DNA from: Sphingobium sp. Leaf26
GTDB taxonomy: Bacteria; Pseudomonadota; Alphaproteobacteria; Sphingomonadales; Sphingomonadaceae
Direction of reading: 5' to 3'
Length of the DNA stretch: 64,000 nt
Assembly: GCF_001421665.1 (NCBI RefSeq)
Contig: NZ_LMKV01000004.1
Coordinates: 36,726 to 100,725 of the forward strand
The notes beneath the pieces are model-generated. The model was not told where the DNA came from. It searched no databases and saw only the letters and a list, made by a program, of their open reading frames with translations. This document shows, piece after piece, positions 16,970-25,054 of the stretch (positions are counted from its first letter, which is position 1; the number at the start of each line of letters is the position of its first letter). The position numbers and the translations under genes are program-made.

Positions 16970-17824
16970 TCAGGTCGGATCGACCGCGATATTGTCGATC
17001 AACCGTGTCTTGCCCAGCCTGGCCGCACCCAGCAGCCGGGCAGGCCGGTCCAGCACGATCATCGGTTCCAGCGTGGCCGCGTCGCACAGCGTCACATAGT
17101 CGATCGGGTCAAAGCCATGGGCCGCCAGCGTGGCGATCGCCCTGGCCAGCGCCCGCTCGACCGGGTCGCCCTTTTCGATCTGCCGCTTCGCCTCGCCCAG
17201 CGCACGGGGCAGGGCCAGCGCCGCCTTGCGCTCGTCGTCGCTGAGATAGGCGTTGCGGGAGGAGAGGGCGAGGCCGTCCTCGGCCCGCTGCGTCGGCAGG
17301 CCGATAATCTCGACCGGAATGTCGAGGTCCGCGACGAAGCGGCGGATCACGGCCAACTGCTGATAATCCTTCTCGCCGAATATCGCGACGTCGGGGCGCA
17401 CCTGGTTGAACAGCTTGGTCACCACCGTCGCCACGCCATCGAAATGGCCCGGCCGCGCCGCCCCGTCCAGCCCGTCGCTGATCCCCGACACCCGGATATT
17501 GGTGGCGTATCCGGCCGGGTACATCCCATCGACGCTCGGCGCCCAGAGGATATCGACGCCCACCGCCTGCAACATCTGCGCGTCCTTCGCCTCCCGCCGG
17601 GGATAGGCATCCAGATCCTCGTTCGGGCCGAACTGCCGGGGATTGACGAAGATCGACACGACCACATGCCGCCCATGCCGCCGCCCTTCCTCGACCAATG
17701 CCATGTGCCCGTCATGCAATGCGCCCATCGTGGGCACCAGTACCACAGGCTTTCCGTCGCTTTTCAGCATATCGACGGCGGCACGAAGGGCGGGCAGGTC
17801 ACGCAATATTTGCACGGAAGTCAC
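16970..17824 (-). CDS. panC: Pantothenate synthetase (pantoate-beta-alanine ligase)
   Basis: 284 residues. Motifs: VLVPTMGALHDGHMALV (HxGH-type nucleotide site), SIFVNPRQFGPNEDLDAYPR, FGEKDYQQL and LPTQRAEDGLALSSRN. It joins pantoate and beta-alanine with ATP to give pantothenate. Divergent from mipZ, a linkage also known from Caulobacter. Confidence 0.96.
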   Translation of the reverse strand: MTSVQILRDLPALRAAVDMLKSDGKPVVLVPTMGALHDGHMALVEEGRRHGRHVVVSIFVNPRQFGPNEDLDAYPRREAKDAQMLQAVGVDILWAPSVDGMYPAGYATNIRVSGISDGLDGAARPGHFDGVATVVTKLFNQVRPDVAIFGEKDYQQLAVIRRFVADLDIPVEIIGLPTQRAEDGLALSSRNAYLSDDERKAALALPRALGEAKRQIEKGDPVERALARAIATLAAHGFDPIDYVTLCDAATLEPMIVLDRPARLLGAARLGKTRLIDNIAVDPT

Positions 17825-17923
17825 GGCTCCGATAAGGGCAAAATCCTATGGCTGTCCTGCTAGGCTCGTGCCGGCGCGACCGTCAACACGCATTGCGACA
17901 ATCAACGGGGTTTACTGGGGCCA

Positions 17924-18730
17924 ATGGGCAATCCGCAGCCGCATCTTATCGTCTTCGCCAATGAAAAAGGCGGGACCGGCAAGTCGACCACGGCGGTCCA
18001 TACCGCCATCGCCCTGTCCGCGCTTGGTCACAAGGTCGGCCTGATCGACCTCGATCCGCGCCAGCGCACCGTCACCCGCTATATGGAAAATCGGCAGGAA
18101 ACCGCCAGGCGGCGCGGCATCGACCTGCCCATGCCGGCGTTCGACGTGTTCACCGGCGACAGCATCGCCGCGCTGGACGATCAGGTGATTTCGCTTGCGC
18201 TCGGCAACGACTATCTGGTGGTCGACACGCCGGGCCGCGACGATATCTATGCCCGCCACCTGGCCCCGCACGCCAACACGCTGGTCACGCCGATGAACGA
18301 CAGCTTCGTCGATTTCGACCTCATCGGCCAGGTCGATCCGGAAACCTTCAAGGTGCGCAGCCCGTCCTTCTATTCCGAACTCATCTTCGACGCGCGCAAG
18401 GCGCGGGCGAAGGTCGATGGCGTCACCATCGACTGGGTGGTGCTGCGCAACCGTGTCCAGCATCATGACGCCCGCAACAAGAAGCGGGTCGGGGATGCGC
18501 TGATGGAACTCTCCCGCCGCGTGGGGTTCCGCGTGATTCCGGGCCTTTCGGAACGTGTCATCTTCCGCGAGCTGTTTCCTTCGGGCCTCACCCTGCTCGA
18601 CAAGGGGCATCTGGGCGAACTGGGCGTCAGCCACATCGCGGCCCGGCAGGAACTGCGCGAAATGGTGTCGGGCCTTGCGCTGCCGACCCTTGAGGGGACC
18701 GGCGCGTTGGACCTGCTCGGCGCCGCCTGA
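17924..18730 (+). CDS. mipZ: MipZ-type cell division positioning ATPase
   Basis: 268 residues of the ParA/MinD superfamily. The deviant Walker A is NEKGGTGKSTTAVH (about residues 13-26), followed by VGLIDLDPRQRTVTRYMENR, which is the MipZ-type switch region, and LVVDTPGRDD. MipZ forms polar gradients with ParB near the origin and blocks FtsZ assembly away from midcell. The location beside panC and about 2.7 kb from the origin fits. A generic ParA is less likely because of the RQR...YMENR stretch and the absence of parB. Confidence 0.9.
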   Translation: MGNPQPHLIVFANEKGGTGKSTTAVHTAIALSALGHKVGLIDLDPRQRTVTRYMENRQETARRRGIDLPMPAFDVFTGDSIAALDDQVISLALGNDYLVVDTPGRDDIYARHLAPHANTLVTPMNDSFVDFDLIGQVDPETFKVRSPSFYSELIFDARKARAKVDGVTIDWVVLRNRVQHHDARNKKRVGDALMELSRRVGFRVIPGLSERVIFRELFPSGLTLLDKGHLGELGVSHIAARQELREMVSGLALPTLEGTGALDLLGAA

Positions 18731-19167
18731 TGGGTGGGCTGACGCTCCTGATCGCCGCGGTTGCGATCTGGCTGATCTGGACGGGAAAGCTGCAACGCAT
18801 GACGGCAAAGGATGGCATGGCGTTGGGCGCGGCGCTGGTGGGTGCGGTCCTGGCGGCCAAGGGCAAGCCGGTGATCGGCGCCCCGCTGCTGATCGGGGCC
18901 GCGCTCTTCTTCGCCAGGCAGGGCAATATCAAGGCCAGGGCGAAAGCCCGCAAAACCGCCGTTCCGCCATCCCCGCCGCGCGCTGATGACGTGGCGAAGG
19001 CCCGTGCTTTGCTGGGCCTGTCGCCCGATGCCGATGCAAAGGCGATCCGCGCCGCCCATCGCCGCCTGATCGCGTCGGTCCATCCCGACAAGGGCGGCAC
19101 CGAAGCGCTGGCGGCGCAGATCAACGCCGCCCGCGACCTGCTGCTCGCAGACCAGAAGCAGCGGTGA
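18730..19167 (+). CDS. Membrane-anchored J-domain protein
   Basis: 145 residues. Two N-terminal hydrophobic segments (LTLLIAAVAIWLIW and MALGAALVGAVLAA) are followed by a basic linker. A J domain at about residues 85-140 carries the HPD motif in LIASVHPDKGGTEALAAQ. This is the layout of bacterial TIM14/DjlC-like co-chaperones that recruit DnaK at the membrane. Its ATG overlaps the mipZ stop by one base and its stop overlaps the GTG of the mutase gene, so the three genes form an operon. Confidence 0.85.
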   Translation: MGGLTLLIAAVAIWLIWTGKLQRMTAKDGMALGAALVGAVLAAKGKPVIGAPLLIGAALFFARQGNIKARAKARKTAVPPSPPRADDVAKARALLGLSPDADAKAIRAAHRRLIASVHPDKGGTEALAAQINAARDLLLADQKQR

Positions 19168-20540
19168 GCCACCATTTCCACCCGACCCTGCTGCGCGACT
19201 ATGATCTGCGCGGCCGGGTCGGGGACACGCTGCATGCGGCCGATGCCTGGGCGCTGGGGCGCAGCTTCGGCACGGTGATCGCGCGCTCGGGCGGCCAGCG
19301 AATCGCGGTCGGCTATGATGGCCGGCTGAGTTCGCCAATGCTGGAATCCGCGCTGATCGAGGGGCTGACGCACAGCGGAATCGACGTGCTGCGCATCGGC
19401 CTTGGCCCGACGCCGATGCTATATCATGCCGAATCGACGAGCCAGGTGGACGGCGGCGTCCAGATAACCGGCAGCCATAATCCCGGCGACCAGAATGGCT
19501 TCAAGCTGGTGAAGGGTCATGCGCCCTTTTTCGGCGCGGATATCCAGGCCCTGGGCGTCATGGCGGCGTCGGGCGACTGGGACTCTGGCGTGGGGCAGGT
19601 CGAAACGGTCGCCATCATGGACGCCTATGCCGCGCGGCTGGTGCAGGGATTCGACGGCCCGGCCTGCCGCATCGGCTGGGACGCGGGCAATGGCGCCGCC
19701 GGCCCGGTGGTGGAGAGACTGGCGCAATTGCTCCCCGGTGAGCATCATCTGCTCTTCACCGATATAGACGGTCATTTCCCCCACCATCATCCCGATCCTT
19801 CCGATGATCGGAATCTGGCCGATCTGCGCGCGCTCGTCCGGGACAAACAGCTCGATTTCGGTGTGGCTTTCGATGGCGATGGCGACCGGATCGGCGTGAT
19901 CGACAGCCTTGGCCGCACCTTGCCGGGCGACCAGCTTCTCGGCCTGTTCGCGCAAGTCGTGCTGAAAAACCGCCCCGGTGGCAGAATCGTCGGCGATGTG
20001 AAGGCCAGCCAGACCGTCTTCGACCGCATCGCCGCGCTGGGTGGCCAGCCCGACATGTGGAAGACCGGGCACAGCCATATCAAATCCAGAATGAAGCAGA
20101 TTGGCAGCCCGCTCGGCGGGGAGACCAGCGGCCATCTCTTTTTTGCCGACGATTATCCCGGCTATGACGATGGCCTTTACGCCGCCGTCCGCCTGATCCG
20201 CGCCGTCGGGTCGCTGGGGCGGAGCGTCACCGCGCTGCATGACGCCATGCCTGCGACCGTCATCACACCGGAATGGCGGTTCCCGATCGCGGACTCCCGC
20301 AAGTTCGCCGTGGTCGCGGAGATTCTCGCCCGGCTGGAGCAGGACGGCGCCGATATCTGCACCATAGACGGAGTCAGGGTGCGGTCCGGCGACGGCTGGT
20401 GGCTGCTGCGCGCTTCCCATACCGAGGCGGCATTGGTCGCCCGCGCCGAATCCACGAATCAGGCCGATCTCGACCGGCTTGTCGCGCAAATCGACGCCCA
20501 ACTCGGCGAATCGGGTGTGACAAGACCGGAATCACGCTGA
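19164..20540 (+). CDS. Phosphomannomutase/phosphoglucomutase
   Basis: 458 residues starting with GTG at 19164, overlapping the J-protein stop. The alpha-D-phosphohexomutase domains carry the catalytic serine loop ITGSHNPGDQNG (about residues 100-111), the metal loop DGDGDRIG (about 238-245), the sugar-binding GETSGH (about 313-318) and the C-terminal phosphate loop VRVRSGDGWWLLRAS. It interconverts hexose 6- and 1-phosphates for polysaccharide or lipopolysaccharide precursors (AlgC/ManB type). Sugar preference is not determinable. Confidence 0.92.
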   Translation: MSHHFHPTLLRDYDLRGRVGDTLHAADAWALGRSFGTVIARSGGQRIAVGYDGRLSSPMLESALIEGLTHSGIDVLRIGLGPTPMLYHAESTSQVDGGVQITGSHNPGDQNGFKLVKGHAPFFGADIQALGVMAASGDWDSGVGQVETVAIMDAYAARLVQGFDGPACRIGWDAGNGAAGPVVERLAQLLPGEHHLLFTDIDGHFPHHHPDPSDDRNLADLRALVRDKQLDFGVAFDGDGDRIGVIDSLGRTLPGDQLLGLFAQVVLKNRPGGRIVGDVKASQTVFDRIAALGGQPDMWKTGHSHIKSRMKQIGSPLGGETSGHLFFADDYPGYDDGLYAAVRLIRAVGSLGRSVTALHDAMPATVITPEWRFPIADSRKFAVVAEILARLEQDGADICTIDGVRVRSGDGWWLLRASHTEAALVARAESTNQADLDRLVAQIDAQLGESGVTRPESR

Positions 20541-20658
20541 TTCGCCTATTTTTATCGCTATACTTTGGTCTGATTTTCACCGGGAGGTCTGACTCATTCC
20601 CTTACGGAAAGCGGCACCCGAGATAACGATTGCATAAAACGCAACGATGCTTGTCTGT

Positions 20659-20760
20659 TTCGCATTTGCGACAATCATCGCTGCACCGCAAAAGGAACTC
20701 GCCTTTCAGGCATCCTCTCCTAAAACTTCAAGGCCGTCCTTCCGGGGCGGCTTTTTTTTA
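20659..20760 (+). ncRNA. Candidate small RNA, copy 1, with palindromic upstream box and terminator
   Basis: This unit lies in the 428-base gap between the mutase and fadL genes. In order it holds CGCATTTGCG (20661-20670, a palindrome), 31 bases, CCTTTCAGGCATCCTCTCCT (20702-20721), AAAACTTCA, then a terminator: GCCGTCC (20733-20739), loop TTCCG, GGGCGGC (20745-20751) and an 8-T run. The same order and spacing recur at 27433-27536, while the terminator stem differs. The RNA start is unknown; about 60-100 nucleotides is likely. The seed CATCCTCTCCT resembles anti-Shine-Dalgarno seeds of regulatory RNAs. Homology between copies is seen; function is inferred. Confidence 0.65.
20733..20760 (+). terminator. 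Rho-independent terminator of candidate small RNA copy 1
   Basis: 7-bp stem GCCGTCC/GGGCGGC (one G-T pair), 5-base loop, followed by eight T and further T-rich sequence. It may also end read-through from the mutase operon. Confidence 0.8.
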
Positions 20761-20968
20761 TTTTTTTTCGCGGCCTGTGATGGCCGCCAAGCCGTAGCGT
20801 TCCTTTCCGTAAACGTCAGGCAAGCAGCGCCAAAGCATGTGCCGGTCGCCGCGCGACACTGGAAATTAACGACATCTTTGCTAAGCCCCTCGCCTCATAA
20901 GCCGGTTTCGCGCGTTGCAGGGGCGCCGATCGGCAGCAGAAGAGTCGCCACCTAGCAGAGGATTTCTC

Positions 20969-22270
20969 ATGTCCCTTCGCCGCCAACTCAGCCGTGTCCT
21001 CCTCGTCACCGGGGTCATGGCTGCTCCCTTTCCCGCCATGGCCGGCGGCTTCTATCTTCAGGAACAATCGCCGATCGAAACCGGCCGGGCCTTGTCCGGC
21101 GGCGCGGCGGCGGGCGATGATCCCTCGACCATCTATTTCAATCCGGCCGCGATGACCCAGCTATCGGGTATCCAGACCTCGATCGGCGGTTCCGCGCTGA
21201 TGGCCTCGGCGCACCAGACCAATCGCGGTTCGCGCCGCAGCATCCCCGGATCGACCGCAACGGTGCCGGTCGGCGGCAATGACGGTGGCAATCCGTTCGA
21301 AAGCGTCATCCCCATCCCCAGCTTCTATGCCAGCGCGCAGGTCAGCGACCGGCTCTGGGTCGGCCTGGGCGTCAACGCGCCCTTTGGCCTGAAGCTGGAA
21401 TATGATGACGGCTTCTTCGGCCGCTATGACTCGCTGTACACCGACCTCAAAACCTACAACATCCAGCCATCGGCCGCCTATAAGCTGACCGACAATCTGT
21501 CGATCGGCGGGGGCGTCGACGTGCAATATGTGAAGGCGACGCTGACCAACGCGCTGCCGCAACTCTCGCCGCTCGCCACCACCGACGGCTTTGCCAGCCT
21601 GAAGGGCGACGACTGGTCGGTCGGCTGGAATGCGGGCCTCTTCTACACCACCGGCGATACCAATTGGGGCGTCCATTATCGCTCCGGCATCAGCCACACG
21701 CTGGCCGGCACCCAGATCGTGTCCGGCCTGCTCGGTCCGGTCGCGGCGGGCAATGGCGAATTTGCCGCCACCGCGCCGCTGAACCTGCCCGACATCGTCA
21801 CCGTCTCCATGATGCACAAGCTGACGCCGCAATTGCGCGCGATGGTCACCGGCAAATGGTATAATTGGTCGAAGTTCAAGGGCATCGCGGTCACCTCGGC
21901 CGCCGGCACGACCAACAAGGAACTGGACTATAAGGACAGCTATTCGGTCAGCGTCGGTGGCGAATATGATGTCAGCCCGGCCTTCACCGTGCGCGCCGGC
22001 ACGATGTTCGATCGTTCACCCACCAATCCGCAGCATCTGACCACGCGCGTCCCCGATGGCGATCGCGTCTGGCTGACCGGCGGCGCGACCTGGAACATGT
22101 CGAAGGCGTTCGCGCTGAATCTCAGCTACGCCCACACTTTCGTGGAAAAGGCGAACATCATCCGGCCGGACAGCTATTTCCCGTCGCCCGCGACCGTCAC
22201 GGCCACCACTTTGGCGCAGACCAGCGGCAATGCGGACCAGATCGCCGCTTCTGCGACGCTGCGCTTCTAA
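20969..22270 (+). CDS. FadL/OmpP1-type outer membrane transporter
   Basis: 433 residues from the ATG at 20969. A signal peptide (MSLRRQLSRVLLVTGVMAAP to PAMA) is followed by GGFYLQEQSPIETGRALSGGAA, matching the FadL N-terminal hatch, then DPSTIYFNPAAMTQLSG and a 14-strand barrel ending in ...SATLRF with terminal Phe. FadL proteins bring long-chain fatty acids or other hydrophobic compounds across the outer membrane. The ribosome binding region TAGCAGAGGAT (20953-20963) is complementary to the small RNA seed with one mismatch over 11 bases. A strong terminator follows at 22291-22320. Confidence 0.92.
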   Translation: MSLRRQLSRVLLVTGVMAAPFPAMAGGFYLQEQSPIETGRALSGGAAAGDDPSTIYFNPAAMTQLSGIQTSIGGSALMASAHQTNRGSRRSIPGSTATVPVGGNDGGNPFESVIPIPSFYASAQVSDRLWVGLGVNAPFGLKLEYDDGFFGRYDSLYTDLKTYNIQPSAAYKLTDNLSIGGGVDVQYVKATLTNALPQLSPLATTDGFASLKGDDWSVGWNAGLFYTTGDTNWGVHYRSGISHTLAGTQIVSGLLGPVAAGNGEFAATAPLNLPDIVTVSMMHKLTPQLRAMVTGKWYNWSKFKGIAVTSAAGTTNKELDYKDSYSVSVGGEYDVSPAFTVRAGTMFDRSPTNPQHLTTRVPDGDRVWLTGGATWNMSKAFALNLSYAHTFVEKANIIRPDSYFPSPATVTATTLAQTSGNADQIAASATLRF

Positions 22271-22290
22271 CCGTCACCAAACATCCCTAT

Positions 22291-22320
22291 AGAGGCTCCG
22301 TAGCTTACGGAGCCTCTTTT
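22291..22320 (+). terminator. fadL terminator hairpin that contains the ispG ribosome binding site
   Basis: AGAGGCTCCGTA (22291-22302) and TACGGAGCCTCT (22306-22317) form a perfect 12-bp stem with a 3-base loop, followed by TTT and immediately CATG with the ispG start at 22322. The only Shine-Dalgarno-like sequence for ispG (CGGAG, 22308-22312) lies in the 3' arm of the stem. Confidence 0.8.
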
Positions 22321-22321
22321 C

Positions 22322-23482
22322 ATGTCCGACCATAATCCCGGCCTGCGCCCCTGGCGCGACATAGCGCGGCGCCAGTCGCGCCAGATCATGGTCGGCAACG
22401 TCCCGGTCGGCGGCAATGCCCCCGTCACGGTGCAGACCATGACCAACACGCTGACCCATGACGTCAAGGGCACGATCGACCAGATCCGCCGGTGCGAGGA
22501 CGCGGGCGTCGACATCATCCGCGTCTCCTGCCCTGACGAAGAATCCACCGCCGCGCTGAAGCAGATCGTCCGCGCCGTGCGGGTGCCGATCGTCGCCGAC
22601 ATCCATTTCCATTATAAGCGCGCGCTCGAAGCCGCCGATGCCGGCGCCGCCTGCCTGCGCATCAATCCCGGCAATATCGGGTCGGAAAAGCGCGTGAAGG
22701 AGGTGGTCGACGCGGCCAAGGCCAATGGCTGCTCGATCCGCATCGGCGTCAATGCCGGCTCCCTCGAAAAGGATCTGCTGGAAAAATATGGCGAGCCTTG
22801 CCCGGAGGCGCTGGTCGAATCCGCGCTCGATCATATCAAGCTGCTCCAGGATCAGGATTTCCACGAATATAAGGTCGCGGTGAAGGCCAGCGACGTCTTT
22901 CTCGCCGTCGCCGCCTATATGCAGCTTGCCGACGCGGTCGATTGTCCGCTGCATCTGGGCATTACCGAGGCCGGCGGCCTGATCGGCGGCACGGTGAAAA
23001 GCGCGATCGGCATAGGCAACCTGCTCTGGGCCGGGATCGGCGACACGATCCGCGTCTCGCTCTCCGCCGAACCCGAAGAGGAAGTGCGGGTCGGTTATGA
23101 AATCCTCAAGTCGCTGGGCATCCGCACCCGCGGCGTGAAGGTCATCTCCTGTCCGTCCTGCGCGCGGCAGGGTTTCGACGTCATCCGCACGGTGCAGGCG
23201 CTGGAAGAACGGCTCCAGCATATCCATACACCCCTGTCGCTCTCCGTGCTTGGCTGCGTCGTCAACGGTCCCGGCGAAGCGCGCGAAACCGACATCGGCC
23301 TGACCGGCGGCGGCAATGGCAAGCATATGGTCTATCTGTCGGGCGTCACCGATCACACCATCCAGGACGCCGACATGGTCGATCATATCGTCCGGCTGGT
23401 CGAAGCCAAGGCCGCAGCGATCGAGGCGGAAAAGCTGGAAGCGGAATCCACCGACGCCGGCAAGGTGGCAGCGGCGCAATAG
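22322..23482 (+). CDS. ispG: (E)-4-hydroxy-3-methylbut-2-enyl diphosphate synthase
   Basis: 386 residues. The N-terminal TIM barrel starts [20 protein letters not shown] and contains [20 protein letters not shown]. The C-terminal iron-sulfur domain has [11 protein letters not shown] (Cys about 277 and 280) and [10 protein letters not shown] (Cys about 312), the three 4Fe-4S ligands. It converts MEcPP to HMBPP in the MEP isoprenoid pathway. The start is unusual: the ATG sits one base after a terminator T run and its ribosome binding site is inside that hairpin. The next in-frame ATG (22388) would cut conserved sequence. Confidence 0.95.
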   Translation: MSDHNPGLRPWRDIARRQSRQIMVGNVPVGGNAPVTVQTMTNTLTHDVKGTIDQIRRCEDAGVDIIRVSCPDEESTAALKQIVRAVRVPIVADIHFHYKRALEAADAGAACLRINPGNIGSEKRVKEVVDAAKANGCSIRIGVNAGSLEKDLLEKYGEPCPEALVESALDHIKLLQDQDFHEYKVAVKASDVFLAVAAYMQLADAVDCPLHLGITEAGGLIGGTVKSAIGIGNLLWAGIGDTIRVSLSAEPEEEVRVGYEILKSLGIRTRGVKVISCPSCARQGFDVIRTVQALEERLQHIHTPLSLSVLGCVVNGPGEARETDIGLTGGGNGKHMVYLSGVTDHTIQDADMVDHIVRLVEAKAAAIEAEKLEAESTDAGKVAAAQ

Positions 23483-23499
23483 GCTGCTGGCCCTGCGCG

Positions 23500-24414
23500 A
23501 TGGCACATAAGCCGGGCAGTTTTGCCCTTCCCTTCCTCGTCTGCTGCGCGGGTGTCGCGCTGTTTTCCGTGATGGACGCGGCCATGAAGGGACTGGGGCT
23601 GGCGATCGGCCTCTACAACGCCCTGTTCTGGCGCGCGCTGACCGGGACCGTAATGGGCCTCGTTCTGATGCTGCTCACCCGCCATCGCTGGCCGACGCGG
23701 GCGGTGCTGCGCATCCACCTGCTGCGCGGGACGGTTGTCGCCTTCATGGCCTTGCTCTTCTTCTGGGCGATCCTGCGCCTGCCGCTGGCCGAAGCGATCG
23801 CCCTGTCCTTCATCGCGCCGCTCATCGCGCTCTATCTCGCCGCCCTGCTGCTCAAGGAAGAGGTCGGGCGCCGCGCGATCGGCGCGTCTGTGCTCGGACT
23901 GGTCGGCGTCGGCGTGATCCTGTCGGGCAAATTGCAGGGCCGCTATGAAGCCGATGCGCTGCTGGGCGTGCTGGCAGTGCTTGGCTCGGCCATATTGTTC
24001 GCCTGGAACCTCATCATCCAGCGACAACAGGCGCAGGTCGCATCCCCGATCGAGGTCGCCTTCTTCCAGCATCTCGTCATGCTCGGCGTCTTCGCGATCG
24101 GTGCGCCATGGCTCGCCATCCTCCCGCCGCTCCACGCGATGCCGCTCGTGCTGCTCGCCGCGACGCTGGCCTTCACTTCGCTCGCCGCACTCGCCTGGGC
24201 CTATGCGCGGGCAGAGGCGCAGCGGCTGATCCCGGTCGAATATACCGCTTTCGTCTGGGCCATGATCGTCGGCTGGCTGGCCTTTGGCGAGCATGTGACG
24301 CTCAGCACCGTGGCCGGCGCCTTGCTCATCGTGGGCGCCTGCCTTATCGCCGCGCGCTCGAAAGGGCCTGATCTGGTCCCAAAAGGCTCTCAATTGGAGG
24401 CAGGCGCAGTATGA
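23500..24414 (+). CDS. DMT superfamily (EamA) transporter
   Basis: 304 residues with ten predicted hydrophobic segments in two EamA repeats (about residues 8-140 and 150-290). Recognisable parts are LFWRALTGTVMGLVLML, LPLAEAIALSFIAPLIALYLAALLLKEEV and the repeat-2 equivalent RLIPVEYTAFVWAMIVGWLAFGE. Such proteins export or import small metabolites across the inner membrane; the substrate is unknown. It begins 18 bases after ispG and its stop overlaps the next ATG. Confidence 0.85.
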   Translation: MAHKPGSFALPFLVCCAGVALFSVMDAAMKGLGLAIGLYNALFWRALTGTVMGLVLMLLTRHRWPTRAVLRIHLLRGTVVAFMALLFFWAILRLPLAEAIALSFIAPLIALYLAALLLKEEVGRRAIGASVLGLVGVGVILSGKLQGRYEADALLGVLAVLGSAILFAWNLIIQRQQAQVASPIEVAFFQHLVMLGVFAIGAPWLAILPPLHAMPLVLLAATLAFTSLAALAWAYARAEAQRLIPVEYTAFVWAMIVGWLAFGEHVTLSTVAGALLIVGACLIAARSKGPDLVPKGSQLEAGAV

Positions 24415-24896
24415 GCATCACCATTCGCGAGGCTGTGGCCGGCGATATCGGCACCATCCACGCCTTCATCCTCGCGCTGGCCGACTATGAACGGCTCGCC
24501 CATGACGTGAAGGGGGATCGCGCCACGCTGGAGCGGCATCTGTTCGGCCCGCGTCCCATGGCCGAAGTGCTGATTGCCGAGCATGCGGGCGCGGCGATCG
24601 GCTTCGCCCTCTTCTTCCACAATTTCTCCACCTTCGAGGCGCGGCCCGGCATCTATCTGGAGGATCTGTTCGTCCTGCCCGATGCCCGTGGGCTGGGCGC
24701 GGGCAAGGCTTTGCTGGCGCGGCTGGCCCAATTGGCGATCGAGCGTGATTGCGCCCGGCTCGAATGGTCGGTGCTCGACTGGAACGAACCCGCCATCGCC
24801 GTCTACCGCGCGATCGGGGCAAAGCCGATGGAGGAATGGACGATCCAGCGGCTCGACGGCGATGCGCTGGCGGCGCTGGCTCGCAGCGCCCGATAA
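24411..24896 (+). CDS. GNAT family N-acetyltransferase
   Basis: 161 residues. Acetyl-CoA-binding motif LEDLFVLPDARGLGAGKALLARLAQLA (motif A, R-G-x-G-x-G/A) at about residues 82-108, and LEWSVLDWNEPAIAVYRAIGAKP near the end, as in spermidine/diamine-type GNATs. It probably acetylates a small amine; the substrate is unproven. ATGA overlap with the transporter gene suggests a joint role in handling the same compound. Confidence 0.85.
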   Translation: MSITIREAVAGDIGTIHAFILALADYERLAHDVKGDRATLERHLFGPRPMAEVLIAEHAGAAIGFALFFHNFSTFEARPGIYLEDLFVLPDARGLGAGKALLARLAQLAIERDCARLEWSVLDWNEPAIAVYRAIGAKPMEEWTIQRLDGDALAALARSAR

Positions 24897-24903
24897 TGCT
24901 GTT

Positions 24904-24921
24904 CCCCGGCGAAGGCCGGGG
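24904..24921. repeat. Short GC-rich palindrome
   Basis: CCCCGGCGAAGGCCGGGG gives a 7-bp stem (CCCCGGC/GCCGGGG) in the 158-base spacer after the acetyltransferase. It may end the ispG-linked operon or be a simple extragenic palindrome. No T run follows. Confidence 0.4.
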
Positions 24922-25054
24922 TCAGGTTCCACCGTCCGATCTGGACCCGTCGATCTTGACAGGTGCGGGACGAGCCGAACTGTCGCACCCTTGACGCGGA
25001 CTCGCGCGACGAGGCATTGTGCCGAAACGGAACATTTGGGGGACAAGCAGGATT

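Noticed and set aside
17924..18730. ParA partition protein with parS/parB
   Set aside because: No parB follows and the switch region matches MipZ; a chromosomal ParA is less likely.
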